From: Algibacter_G agarivorans
Lineage (GTDB): Bacteria > Bacteroidota > Bacteroidia > Flavobacteriales > Flavobacteriaceae
Direction: 5' to 3'
Length of the DNA stretch: 64,000 nt
Assembly (NCBI RefSeq): GCF_039543245.1
Contig: NZ_BAABJJ010000004.1
Location: forward strand, 56,073-120,072
The position numbers were made by a program, and so were the translations under genes. The notes under the pieces were generated by a model. It was not told the origin of the DNA, made no database searches, and worked only from the letters and a program-made list of their open reading frames with translations. Within the stretch, counting starts at the first letter, position 1. Each line of letters begins with the position of its first letter. Shown here piece by piece: positions 55,066 through 63,792 of the stretch.

Positions 55066-56373
55066 ATGGAATATTTACCTAATATACTTTTTGCTATTAT
55101 ACTTATAGCTGGAATTGGTTTTTTTTCTAAAAACGTTAAAAAGCTTATTCGTAATATTAAATTAGGGCAAGTTATAGATGTTAGTGATAATACATCGCAA
55201 CGATGGAAAAACATGGCGATGATAGCCTTAGGGCAAAGTAAAATGGTACGTCGCCCAATTGCAGGTTTTTTGCATGTTGTCGTTTATATAGGTTTTATAA
55301 TCATTAATATTGAAGTTCTAGAAATTATAATTGATGGTCTTTTTGGTACACATAGAATAGGTTTAACTGTCTTACCCGTATCTGCTTATGGTTTTTTAAT
55401 TGCTGCTTTCGAAATTTTGGCAATTTTAGTTTTCATAGCGGTTACCATATTTTGGATTCGTAGAAATATTATAAAATTATCACGTTTCTGGAAAAGTGAA
55501 ATGACCAGTTGGCCAAAAAACGATGGAAATTTTATCCTGTATTTTGAAATGGTGTTAATGACCCTGTTTTTGGTCATGAATGCTACCGATGTTCATTTTC
55601 AAGACATGAATTCAGGAAATAGCATAAGCCAATTTATAGCACCATGGTTTTCTGGATTATCAGAAAGTAGCTTGCATATAATAGAACGCGGAGCATGGTG
55701 GGTGCATATCATCGGTATTTTAGTATTCTTGAATTATCTGTATTTTTCAAAGCATTTACACATATTATTGGCGTTTCCAAACACGTATTATGGTAAGCTA
55801 ACCCCAAAAGGGCAATTCAATAACCTTGAAGCAGTTACCAAAGAAGTGAAAATGATGATGGATCCCAATGCCGATCCCTATGCTGTTCCTGAAGATGATG
55901 GTGAAGTACCTGCAAAATTTGGCGCCAGCGATGTACAAGATCTAAATTGGGTACAATTATTAAACGCATATACCTGTACAGAATGTGGACGTTGCACTAG
56001 TGAATGTCCAGCAAATCAAACAGGCAAAAAGTTGTCTCCACGTAAAATCATGATGGATACCCGCGACCGTTTAGAGGAAGTTGGTAAAAATATAGATACA
56101 AACAACGGCGAGTTTAAAGATGACGGTAAACAACTTCTGGATGATTATATTACCAAAGAAGAGTTGTGGGCGTGTACCTCATGTAACGCTTGTGTAGAAG
56201 CCTGCCCCGTAAGTATCGACCCGCTGTCAATTATTTTAGAAATGCGTCGTTATTTGGTTATGGAGCAGTCCGCTGCACCAGTCGAACTCAATAACATGAT
56301 GACAAATATCGAGAACAACGGAGCACCATGGCCATATAATCAAATGGACAGATTAAATTGGAAAAACGAATAA
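55066..56373 (+). CDS. Membrane Fe-S oxidoreductase with two 4Fe-4S clusters (HdrD/DsrM-like)
   Basis: This is a 435-residue protein. Five hydrophobic segments lie in residues about 1-260, with His residues that could hold heme b as in DsrM/NarI/HdrE proteins. A soluble domain carries two ferredoxin-type motifs, CTECGRCTSECPA (about 305) and CTSCNACVEACPV (about 368). It starts 5 bp after the Mce-like gene. A gene for a CCG-domain partner follows at 56532, so together they form an HdrDE-like quinone-linked electron-transfer pair. The electron donor is unknown; lactate/glycolate-type oxidases are common partners elsewhere. Confidence 0.85.
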   Translation: MEYLPNILFAIILIAGIGFFSKNVKKLIRNIKLGQVIDVSDNTSQRWKNMAMIALGQSKMVRRPIAGFLHVVVYIGFIIINIEVLEIIIDGLFGTHRIGLTVLPVSAYGFLIAAFEILAILVFIAVTIFWIRRNIIKLSRFWKSEMTSWPKNDGNFILYFEMVLMTLFLVMNATDVHFQDMNSGNSISQFIAPWFSGLSESSLHIIERGAWWVHIIGILVFLNYLYFSKHLHILLAFPNTYYGKLTPKGQFNNLEAVTKEVKMMMDPNADPYAVPEDDGEVPAKFGASDVQDLNWVQLLNAYTCTECGRCTSECPANQTGKKLSPRKIMMDTRDRLEEVGKNIDTNNGEFKDDGKQLLDDYITKEELWACTSCNACVEACPVSIDPLSIILEMRRYLVMEQSAAPVELNNMMTNIENNGAPWPYNQMDRLNWKNE

Positions 56374-56384
56374 TTAAATAATTT

Positions 56385-56473
56385 GGGCGTTACCCGAAAA
56401 GGGTCGGGCTTTACGTTGCAATCTTTTTTAAGAGAAAAACTTAAAAAAGGATTTACACTACAATCCCTAACGC
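56385..56473. repeat. Intergenic repeat element with nested hairpin
   Basis: GCGTTA (56387-56392) and TAACGC (56468-56473) bracket about 75 bp. Inside, AATCTTTTTTAAG (56420-56432) pairs with CTTAAAAAAGGATT (56440-56453) with one bulge. The opening GGGCGTTACCC-AAAAGGGTCGGGCT matches a dispersed element I recall from flavobacterial genomes. It separates the two Fe-S genes. Confidence 0.6.
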
Positions 56474-56531
56474 AAAACCAACACATATCCTGCGAGGTTT
56501 TAAAAACGGTGTAGGTATTAAAATTTAAACA

Positions 56532-57323
56532 ATGAGCGAATTACTAAAAGTACCAACCATGGCAGAATACATGGCTCAAGGAAAACAACCCGAAGTTTTA
56601 TTTTGGGTAGGTTGTGCTGGAAGTTTTGATGATAGAGCAAAAAAAATAACAAAAGCATTTGTAAAGCTTTTAAACAAAGCTAATGTTGAGTTTGCAGTTC
56701 TTGGAACAGAGGAAAGTTGCACAGGCGACCCCGCAAAACGTGCAGGAAATGAGTTTTTATTTCAAATGCAAGCCGTAACCAATATAGAGGTGCTAAATGC
56801 TTATGAGGTAAAAAAAATAGTAACCGCTTGTCCACATTGTTTTAATACCATAAAGAATGAGTATCCAGAATTAGGTGGTAATTATGAGGTCATGCACCAC
56901 ACACAATTTTTAAAAACATTGCTAGATGAAGGGCGTTTAAGCATCGAAGGTGGTAAGTATAAAGGCAAACGCATCACATTTCACGACCCCTGTTATTTAG
57001 GACGTGCTAATAATGTTTATGAAGCCCCACGCGAATTAATTCAGAAATTAGAAGCGGAATTAGTCGAGATGAAAAATTGCCGACGCAACGGATTGTGTTG
57101 TGGAGCAGGAGGTGCGCAAATGTTTAAAGAACCAGAAAAAGGCGATAAAGATGTAAATGTTGAACGCACAGAACAAGCCTTAGATGTAAAACCAGAAATT
57201 ATTGCAGCGGGTTGCCCGTTCTGTAATACCATGATGACGGATGGTGTAAAAGCCAAAGAAAAAGAAAGTGATGTTCAAGTTATGGACGTTGCAGAACTTA
57301 TAGCTAACGCTCAAGATTTATAG
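56532..57323 (+). CDS. Fe-S protein with two CCG (cysteine-rich) domains
   Basis: This is a soluble 263-residue partner of the membrane Fe-S protein, of the GlpC/HdrB/LutA type. The first CCG-like region is WVGCAGSFDDRAKKI ... GTEESCTGDPAKRAG ... TACPHCFNTIKNEYP. The second is FHDPCYLGRANNVYE ... NCRRNGLCCGAGGAQMF ... AAGCPFCNTMM. These bind unusual non-cubane clusters in HdrB and carry electrons to a flavoprotein or quinone in others. Tight spacing to the preceding membrane protein is lost only to the repeat element at 56385-56473, so it is the same unit. The physiological partner is not visible here. Confidence 0.88.
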   Translation: MSELLKVPTMAEYMAQGKQPEVLFWVGCAGSFDDRAKKITKAFVKLLNKANVEFAVLGTEESCTGDPAKRAGNEFLFQMQAVTNIEVLNAYEVKKIVTACPHCFNTIKNEYPELGGNYEVMHHTQFLKTLLDEGRLSIEGGKYKGKRITFHDPCYLGRANNVYEAPRELIQKLEAELVEMKNCRRNGLCCGAGGAQMFKEPEKGDKDVNVERTEQALDVKPEIIAAGCPFCNTMMTDGVKAKEKESDVQVMDVAELIANAQDL

Positions 57324-57331
57324 TTTTTGTC

Positions 57332-57351
57332 ATTCCTGCGAAGGCAGGAAT
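57332..57351. repeat. Short palindromic repeat
   Basis: ATTCCTGC (57332-57339) and GCAGGAAT (57344-57351) form a perfect 8-bp inverted repeat around GAAG. It lies just after the Fe-S gene and is a REP-like palindrome type common in intergenic DNA of several phyla. It may add to termination. Confidence 0.6.
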
Positions 57352-57416
57352 CCATTGCCTATTTATAATTTATTTAAAAAATCGTAAATCAACAATCGTA
57401 ATTCGTAAATAGTACA

Positions 57417-57902
57417 ATGTTAGTAGATTTCAACACATTACCAGAAGAATCACGGGTTTGGATATACCAAGCTAACCGTTCATTTTCAGAACAAGAACTT
57501 GAAGAAATTCAATCTAAACTAGATGTTTTTATTGAAAATTGGACAGCGCATGGCAGTGATTTACAATCTGGATATACCATAAAATATAAACGATTCATTA
57601 TTATTGGCTTAAACCAAGATTTGAATAAAGCTACAGGTTGCTCTATAGATGCTTCTGTCAATTTTATTCAACAATTAGAAAAAGACTATAATGTTGATTT
57701 ATTGGATAAAATGAACGTGTCCTATAAGCAAGGCGATTATGTTGCTTATAAAACGCTATCCGATTTTCGAAAAATGGCAAAAGATAAAGCCGTTTCAAAA
57801 AATACGATCGTCTTTAATAATCTTGTTACCAATATTGGGGAATTTAAAGAAAACTGGGAAGTGCCTGCAAGCGAGAGTTGGCATGGTCGGTTTGTTAAAT
57901 AA
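57417..57902 (+). CDS. Conserved flavobacterial protein of unknown function (161 aa)
   Basis: This is a soluble 161-residue protein without signal peptide or membrane segments. I recognise it as a conserved flavobacterial family that is often labelled an ABC-transporter ATPase, but no Walker A, Walker B or signature motif is present, so that label should not be used. Visible conserved-looking stretches are RVWIYQANRSFSEQELEEI, WTAHGSDLQSGYTIKYKRFIIIGL and GCSIDASVNFIQQLEK; Cys in the last may be functional. The gene lies between the Fe-S pair and serB on the same strand, which gives no clear hint of its role. Confidence 0.8.
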   Translation: MLVDFNTLPEESRVWIYQANRSFSEQELEEIQSKLDVFIENWTAHGSDLQSGYTIKYKRFIIIGLNQDLNKATGCSIDASVNFIQQLEKDYNVDLLDKMNVSYKQGDYVAYKTLSDFRKMAKDKAVSKNTIVFNNLVTNIGEFKENWEVPASESWHGRFVK

Positions 57903-57962
57903 GCGAGGTATTATTTCAAAAATAAACTTTCATATATCAAATAGAATAGTGATTTTTACGTT

Positions 57963-57976
57963 CCGATAACTATCGG
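57963..57976. repeat. Short palindromic repeat
   Basis: CCGATA (57963-57968) and TATCGG (57971-57976) form a 6-bp inverted repeat with a 2-nt loop, 30 bp upstream of serB. It is the CCGATA-TATCGG type found in intergenic flavobacterial DNA. Confidence 0.5.
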
Positions 57977-58006
57977 GATTCAAAAAGTAAATACGAATTC
58001 AATATT

Positions 58007-59230
58007 ATGGACAACGAGATCATCTTATTAAATATTTCAGGACAAGATAAACCAGGTTTAACGTCTAATTTAACCGCTGTTTTAGCAGAATATGGTGCTA
58101 AAGTGTTGGATATTGGTCAAGCAAATATTCATGATACATTATCCTTAGGTATTTTATTTGAAATTCAAGCTGGAAAAAAATCGGCAGCAGTTTTAAAAGA
58201 CTTACTTTTCAAGGCTTATGAGCTTGGTATTAGCGCTAAATTCACACCAATTACCCTTGATGATTATGAACACTGGGTCACGCTTCAAGGGAAAAATAGA
58301 TACATCGTTACAATTTTAGGAGAAAAACTAGCAGCTCAGCAAATATCAGAAGTTACTAAAGTCATTTCAGACAAGAATCTAAATATAGATGCTATAAAAA
58401 GACTTACCGGGCGATTATCACTAGTTAAAGAGGAGGAGTATCCTAGAGCTTCTATACAGCTATCCATTAGAGGGGAAATAAGTGATAAAGCTGAAATTAC
58501 GGAGAAATTTATGCAGATTTCTCACGATTTAGATGTCGATATAGCGTTTCAAGAAGATAATATTTATAGAAGAAATAGACGTTTGGTTTGTTTTGATATG
58601 GATTCTACATTAATCCAAGCGGAAGTTATCGACAAATTAGCGGAATTAGCTGGTGTTGGCGATGAGGTAAAAGCAATAACAGAATCGGCAATGCAAGGCG
58701 AAATAGATTTCAAGGAAAGCTTTAAAAGACGCATGAAGCTCTTAAAAGGTTTGAGTGAAGAGGTTCTTCACGATGTTGCTGTCAATTTACCTATAACTAA
58801 AGGCGCTAAAAGACTCATTGATACACTAAAAAGCTACGGTTTTAAAACAGCAATTTTATCGGGTGGATTTACATACTTTGGTGACTATTTGAAAAAAGAA
58901 TTAGGTATGGACTATGTCTTTGCAAACCAATTAGAAATAAAAGATGGTGTTTTAACAGGTGGTTACCTTGGTGATATTGTAGATGGCGATAAAAAAGCAG
59001 AATACCTTAAAGAAATTGCTCTAAAAGAAGGCATAGATATTAGCCAAACTATAGCAGTCGGTGATGGCGCAAACGATCTGCCAATGTTGAATTTAGCTGG
59101 CTTAGGCATAGCATTTCACGCAAAACCTACAGTAAAGGATAATGCGGAAAATTCGATATCTAGTATTGGACTAGATGGCGTATTGTATTTGTTAGGTTAC
59201 CACGACAGACATATTGATTTAATTGAGTAG
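58007..59230 (+). CDS. serB: Phosphoserine phosphatase with N-terminal ACT domains
   Basis: This enzyme does the last step of serine synthesis: phosphoserine to serine. It has 407 residues. Residues about 1-85 are an ACT domain (NISGQDKPGLTSNLTAVLAEYGAKVLDIGQ), and a second ACT-like region follows (about 100-180). The HAD phosphatase core starts near residue 195 with CFDMDSTLIQAEVID (motif I Asp-x-Asp). Motif II is ILSGGFTYF, and motif IV is AVGDGANDLPMLNLAGLGIAFHAKP. The ACT regions may give feedback control by serine. The gene is on its own plus-strand unit before the GH3 fusion. Confidence 0.95.
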   Translation: MDNEIILLNISGQDKPGLTSNLTAVLAEYGAKVLDIGQANIHDTLSLGILFEIQAGKKSAAVLKDLLFKAYELGISAKFTPITLDDYEHWVTLQGKNRYIVTILGEKLAAQQISEVTKVISDKNLNIDAIKRLTGRLSLVKEEEYPRASIQLSIRGEISDKAEITEKFMQISHDLDVDIAFQEDNIYRRNRRLVCFDMDSTLIQAEVIDKLAELAGVGDEVKAITESAMQGEIDFKESFKRRMKLLKGLSEEVLHDVAVNLPITKGAKRLIDTLKSYGFKTAILSGGFTYFGDYLKKELGMDYVFANQLEIKDGVLTGGYLGDIVDGDKKAEYLKEIALKEGIDISQTIAVGDGANDLPMLNLAGLGIAFHAKPTVKDNAENSISSIGLDGVLYLLGYHDRHIDLIE

Positions 59231-59356
59231 TTTTTGTTTATAATCTTGTTATAAATCTATCTTAAAGTCTTTCTATCTTCTTCTTAAAAGTATTATTTTG
59301 GCATGATTATTAGTAATTTTATTGTTATTACTAATATCCCCCTTAATTAGTCTTTT

Positions 59357-62275
59357 ATGCGTCAAATCATTTTATTATTTTTTTACTTTTTTTCTATACT
59401 CTCCATAGTTGGTCAAACAACTAAAAACCCATTGCTTACAGAAGATGCCGAATTTCAGAAAAAGTGGGTAGATAGTGTGTATTCATCTTTTACTTTGGCT
59501 GAAAAAGTTGGGCAATTGTATATGGTTCAGGTCATGTCTAATCAAGACAAAGCAACCAAAAACAAGATTATTAACCTCATAAAAGACCATCATATTGGTG
59601 GTGTTATTTATTCAAATGGCGGTCCAAATCGGCAGGCTAGATTAAATAATGAGTTGCAATCGTTTTCTAAAACACCACTGTTAATTGGTATGGATGCCGA
59701 GTGGGGACTAAGCATGCGTTTAGATTCTACATATGCGTTCCCATGGAATATGACGCTTGGTGCCATAAAAGATAATAAACTTGTTGAGCAAACAGGAAGA
59801 CAAATTGGAGAGCATTGTAAGCGTTTAGGCGTACATTTTAATTTTGCACCTGTGGTTGATATTAATACCAATCCTAAAAACCCTATTATTGGCAATCGTT
59901 CTTTTGGGGAAGACAGGGATAATGTAACCCAAAAAGCTTCGGCATTTATGAAAGGCATGCAAAGTGCAGGTGTTTTGGCTAATGCTAAACATTTTCCTGG
60001 ACATGGGGATACCGATCAAGATTCACATAAAACCTTACCGACTATAAGTTTTAACGAAAAACGTATTGATTCTATTGAGTTGTATCCCTATAAAAAACTC
60101 ATTAAGGAAGGGCTTTCAAGTGTTATGGTCGCACATTTAAATGTACCGAGTTTAGAACCTCGCGATGGCTATCCGTCATCATTATCAAAACATATTGTTA
60201 CAGATATTTTAAAAGATGCTTTAGGATTTCAAGGCCTTATTTTTACGGATGCTTTAACCATGAAAGGTGCAGCGGATTTTAGTGAAACTGGCGATATAGA
60301 TTTAGCTGCTTTTATGGCAGGGAACGATGTTATGTTAATGTCTGAAGATGTAGGTATTGGGGTTTCTAAAATTATGGAAGCCTATAATAAAGGTGATATA
60401 ACTGAAGCACGTTTAGAGCACTCGGTTAAAAAGATTCTTCAAGCAAAATATAAAGTCGGATTGCATCATTATGAACCTATTGGTTTGTATGATTTATCGA
60501 AAGATTTAAATAGGCTTAAAGATGATGTTTTATATGAAGAACTTCTTGAAAATGCAATAACTATTGTAAAAAACGATAATGATTTATTACCACTTAGACG
60601 ATTAGAAACTAAAACTATAGCTTATGTTAATTTAGGCGATGACAAAGGGAATACGTTTTTAAAAGAATTAAAAAAGTATGCTAAAGTTCATGAAATAGCA
60701 TCAGATAATTTGTACGGTATAGTAGGGAAGTTAAAAGCCTATAATACAGTAATAGTAGGATTTCATAGATCTAATGAAAACCCTTGGAAAGCGCATGAGT
60801 TTACTAGTAAAGACCTAATTTGGTTACAGCAAATAGCAGAAAACCATACCGTTATTTTAGATGTTTTTGTGAAGCCTTATGCACTTTCTGATTTAGAGAC
60901 CATTGAAAATATTGAAAGTATAGTAGTGAGTTATCAAAATAGTGACATTGCCCAACAAAAATCGGCACAACTTATTTTTGGAGCTATAGAAGCTAAAGGG
61001 AGTTTGCCTGTTTCAATAGGAGGTTATTTTAAAGCTGGAGATGGGATTCAAAATAACGCTATTAAACGATTGGGATATACCGTGCCAGAACGTGTGGGCA
61101 TGAATTCAGAAAAACTAAGTAGAATAGATTCTGTGGCGCAACATGCTGTAAATGGAAAGATGACACCAGGGATCCAGCTTTTAGTGGCTAGAAAAGGAAA
61201 AGTTATTTATAATAAGAATTTCGGGAAACACACCTATAAAGGTAAAGAAAAAGTTGGTTTTGATGATATTTATGATGTGGCATCACTTACCAAAATATTA
61301 GCAACCTTGCCACTTTTAATGGAATTAGAGGAGCAAGGTATAGTATCTTTAAATACCAAGCTTTCCGAAATATTACCCGAATATAAGGGGTCAAATAAAG
61401 AACATATTACTTTAAAAAGCATGTTATCTCATTATGCGCGGTTACGGCCATGGGAACCTTTTTATTATCATACTTTAGATACCATTACAAAACGTCCGAG
61501 TAAAAAATATTATAGATATGAACGCAGTGATAAATTCAATGTTGAAGTAACTAAAAATTTATTTTTACGAACTGATTATCAGGATTCTATACCTAAAATC
61601 ATTAAAGAGTCAGAGCTCCTAGAAACCCTAAGATACCGTTACAGCGATTTTCCCTATTATATTTTAAAGAAATTTATTGAGTACCATTACGACAGAACAC
61701 TAGAGCAATTAACGCAATCACATTTTTATGAACCCTTAGGTGCTAATTACACCATGTACAACCCGTATCATAAAATAAGTAGTAAAAAAATTGTGCCTAC
61801 TGAAATTGATGATTATTACAGATACCAAAAAGTACATGGATATGTACATGATATGGGAGCTGCCATGCAGAATGGTGTTGGTGGGCATGCAGGGGTTTTT
61901 AGTAATGCTAACGATGTAGCAAAAATTATGCAAATGTATTTGCAAAAAGGGTTTTATGGCGGAAAGCGTTATTTAAAACCAGAGACTATTAATAAATTTA
62001 ATACTTGCTATTATTGTGATAATGATAATAGGCGAGGTATAGGTTTTGATAAGCCTCAATTGGGTGATGTCGGTCCTACATGTGGCTGTATATCAATGAC
62101 TAGTTTTGGTCATTCAGGCTTTACAGGTACTTATGCGTGGGCAGACCCTGAAGAAGAAATTGTGTATATTTTTTTAGCGAATAGAACCTATCCGCATGCA
62201 GGGAAAAATTTGTTATTAAAAGAAAATATTAGAACAGAAATACAACGCTTAATTTACGAAGCGATAGAAGATTAA
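59357..62275 (+). CDS. GH3 beta-N-acetylglucosaminidase fused to a serine hydrolase
   Basis: This is an exported 972-residue fusion. The signal peptide ends near residue 20 (VGQ). Residues about 35-375 are a GH3 domain of the NagZ type: LIGMDAEWGLSMRLD, GVHFNFAPVVDINTNPKNPIIGNRSFGED, the acid/base loop KHFPGHGDTDQDSHKTLP and FTDALTMKGA with the nucleophile Asp. After a GH3 C-domain-like linker (about 400-580), a class C beta-lactamase-like domain (about 590-970) has the Ser-x-x-Lys motif in VASLTKILA, a Tyr in YSDFPYY, and HSGFTGT in place of KTG. Probable role: cutting GlcNAc from muropeptides or glycans, plus a D-Ala-type peptidase or esterase. The arrangement is known in Bacteroidota. Confidence 0.88.
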   Translation: MRQIILLFFYFFSILSIVGQTTKNPLLTEDAEFQKKWVDSVYSSFTLAEKVGQLYMVQVMSNQDKATKNKIINLIKDHHIGGVIYSNGGPNRQARLNNELQSFSKTPLLIGMDAEWGLSMRLDSTYAFPWNMTLGAIKDNKLVEQTGRQIGEHCKRLGVHFNFAPVVDINTNPKNPIIGNRSFGEDRDNVTQKASAFMKGMQSAGVLANAKHFPGHGDTDQDSHKTLPTISFNEKRIDSIELYPYKKLIKEGLSSVMVAHLNVPSLEPRDGYPSSLSKHIVTDILKDALGFQGLIFTDALTMKGAADFSETGDIDLAAFMAGNDVMLMSEDVGIGVSKIMEAYNKGDITEARLEHSVKKILQAKYKVGLHHYEPIGLYDLSKDLNRLKDDVLYEELLENAITIVKNDNDLLPLRRLETKTIAYVNLGDDKGNTFLKELKKYAKVHEIASDNLYGIVGKLKAYNTVIVGFHRSNENPWKAHEFTSKDLIWLQQIAENHTVILDVFVKPYALSDLETIENIESIVVSYQNSDIAQQKSAQLIFGAIEAKGSLPVSIGGYFKAGDGIQNNAIKRLGYTVPERVGMNSEKLSRIDSVAQHAVNGKMTPGIQLLVARKGKVIYNKNFGKHTYKGKEKVGFDDIYDVASLTKILATLPLLMELEEQGIVSLNTKLSEILPEYKGSNKEHITLKSMLSHYARLRPWEPFYYHTLDTITKRPSKKYYRYERSDKFNVEVTKNLFLRTDYQDSIPKIIKESELLETLRYRYSDFPYYILKKFIEYHYDRTLEQLTQSHFYEPLGANYTMYNPYHKISSKKIVPTEIDDYYRYQKVHGYVHDMGAAMQNGVGGHAGVFSNANDVAKIMQMYLQKGFYGGKRYLKPETINKFNTCYYCDNDNRRGIGFDKPQLGDVGPTCGCISMTSFGHSGFTGTYAWADPEEEIVYIFLANRTYPHAGKNLLLKENIRTEIQRLIYEAIED

Positions 62276-62299
62276 AAGTACTTAAAGTTTCAAGTTATA

Positions 62300-62336
62300 A
62301 GTATTTAAAGTTATAAGGATATTAACTTTAAATACT
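62300..62336. repeat. Perfect 14-bp inverted repeat before bshA
   Basis: AGTATTTAAAGTTA (62300-62313) and TAACTTTAAATACT (62323-62336) enclose a 9-nt loop, 30 bp upstream of bshA. The flanks repeat related words (ACTTAAAGT, ACTTAAAAC). There is no T-run after it, so it may be a leader structure or operator instead of a terminator. Confidence 0.5.
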
Positions 62337-62365
62337 CAAAACTTAAGACACTTAAAACTTATTAT

Positions 62366-63505
62366 ATGAAAATTGGTATTGTTTGTTATCCAACATTTGG
62401 AGGTAGTGGTGTAGTAGCTACAGAACTGGGTTTAGAACTCTCTAAACGTGGGCACGAAATCCATTTTATCACATATAACCAACCCGTAAGATTGGAGTTG
62501 TTGAGTAATAATGTGCATTATCATGAAGTAAATGTGCCAGAATATCCGTTGTTTCATTACCAACCTTATGAGTTGGCCTTATCGAGTAAATTGGTAGATA
62601 TGGTAAAGCTTCACGGAATAGAAATATTACATGTGCATTATGCCATTCCCCATGCTTATGCTGCATATATGGCTAAAAAAATGTTACAAGAAGAAGGTAT
62701 TTATGTGCCTATTGTAACAACGCTTCATGGTACCGATATTACGCTTGTTGGTAGTCATCCATTTTATAAACCAGCAGTAACGTTTAGTATTAATAAATCG
62801 GATGCTGTTACGGCGGTTTCACAGAATTTGAAAGATGATACCTTGCGTTTATTTGATATTAAAAATGATATTAATGTTGTTCCAAATTTTATAGATTTAG
62901 AAAAATATCACCATAATGGGTTTACCGATTGTCAACGTGGTATAATGGCAAATGATGACGAGAAAATCATTACCCATATCAGTAATTTACGTCCTGTAAA
63001 ACGCGTACAAGATGTTATTAGTGTGTTTTATAATATCCAAAAGGAAATGCCTGCAAAACTCATGTTTATTGGTGAAGGCCCTGAAAAAGAAAAAGTTGAA
63101 AGACGCTGTACCGAACTTGGTATTTTAGATAAAGTGGTGTTTTTTGGAAGAAGTAACGAAATAGATAAAATATTGTGTTTTAGTGATTTGTTTTTACTGC
63201 CTTCGCAAACAGAAAGTTTTGGTCTAGCCGCATTAGAAGCTATGGCATCTGGAGTGCCTGTTATTTCTAGTAATACAGGTGGTATTCCTGAAGTTAACAT
63301 TCATGGAGTTTCTGGGTTCTTAAGTGATGTTGGTGATGTTGAAGATATGACCAAAAACGCATTACATATTTTAAGTGATGAATCACGTTTAAATACCTTC
63401 AAGGAAAATGCTAGAAAAGAAGCTCTAAAGTTTGATTTACATGCTATAGTGCCACAATACGAAGCTATTTATGAAGATACATTGGCTAAGTGTTTGTTGT
63501 TGTGA
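62366..63505 (+). CDS. bshA: N-acetyl-alpha-D-glucosaminyl L-malate synthase BshA
   Basis: This is the first enzyme of bacillithiol synthesis, joining GlcNAc from UDP-GlcNAc to L-malate. It is a 379-residue GT-B fold glycosyltransferase family 4 protein. The BshA-specific N-terminus is KIGIVCYPTFGGSGVVATELG, followed by HEIHFITYNQPVRL, HVHYAIPHAYAAYMAKKML and VTTLHGTDITLVGSHPFYKP. The GT4 EX7E-type motif is in LPSQTESFGLAALEAMASGVPV. It shows that this organism makes bacillithiol, not glutathione, as far as this pathway indicates. bshB and bshC are not in the window. Confidence 0.95.
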   Translation: MKIGIVCYPTFGGSGVVATELGLELSKRGHEIHFITYNQPVRLELLSNNVHYHEVNVPEYPLFHYQPYELALSSKLVDMVKLHGIEILHVHYAIPHAYAAYMAKKMLQEEGIYVPIVTTLHGTDITLVGSHPFYKPAVTFSINKSDAVTAVSQNLKDDTLRLFDIKNDINVVPNFIDLEKYHHNGFTDCQRGIMANDDEKIITHISNLRPVKRVQDVISVFYNIQKEMPAKLMFIGEGPEKEKVERRCTELGILDKVVFFGRSNEIDKILCFSDLFLLPSQTESFGLAALEAMASGVPVISSNTGGIPEVNIHGVSGFLSDVGDVEDMTKNALHILSDESRLNTFKENARKEALKFDLHAIVPQYEAIYEDTLAKCLLL

Positions 63506-63528
63506 GTTTTAGGAGGTGTTTAACGGTA

Positions 63529-63637
63529 AATTGTATGGTGCGTAGGGCGTTAAAAAGCACTTTATTGTCAAGCCGCTAAGTAGCCGAAGCGCAGATTTGA
63601 CACCTGCTATTTGACAGCCGCCCTATGCACTATACAA
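63529..63637. repeat. Long imperfect hairpin directly 5' of a group II intron
   Basis: TTGTATGGTGCGTAGGGCG (63529-63547) pairs with CGCCCTATGCACTATACAA (63619-63637) over 19 bp with two G-U pairs. The 71-nt interior holds TGTCAA/TTGACA copies able to pair again. The structure ends three bases before the likely intron boundary, which suggests that it is the insertion target. GTTTAAC at 63516 resembles an integron attC core (RYYYAAC), but the other half is not visible. Confidence 0.5.
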
Positions 63638-63640
63638 AAT

Positions 63641-63780
63641 GTGTGTGCCCAGCAAGGGCATCTTTTATTTACCGAAAGGTAAATAATTAATCTAGAGGGT
63701 GCAAGTCCCTTATGGGCGGAGGTAACGCTTCGAACCATTAGTAAGTCGCAAGCTGGTTTATCGTGAGGTAGGATCAAGAA
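63641..63780 (+). ncRNA. 5' part of a bacterial group II intron (truncated)
   Basis: The 5' boundary looks like GTGTGTG at 63641 (or GTGTGCCC at 63643), followed by the small stem GCCC-AGCAA-GGGC. A conserved domain I block (GGGTGCAAGTCCCTTA, then GAACC-x-TTAGTAAGTCGCAAGC and a TATCGTGAGGTAGGATC segment) is typical of bacterial introns. The sequence leaves this pattern near 63780, where the transposase remnant begins, so the catalytic domain V and the reverse transcriptase are not here. The right limit is approximate. Confidence 0.6.
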
Positions 63781-63792
63781 CAATTGTTGTGT

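Noticed and set aside
57417..57902. ABC-transporter ATPase label for the 161-residue protein
   Set aside because: No Walker A, Walker B or signature motif is present.
63516..63637. Integron attC site
   Set aside because: Only one core-like word (GTTTAAC) is visible; the second core would lie in the 3' exon outside the window, so it is kept as a hypothesis only.
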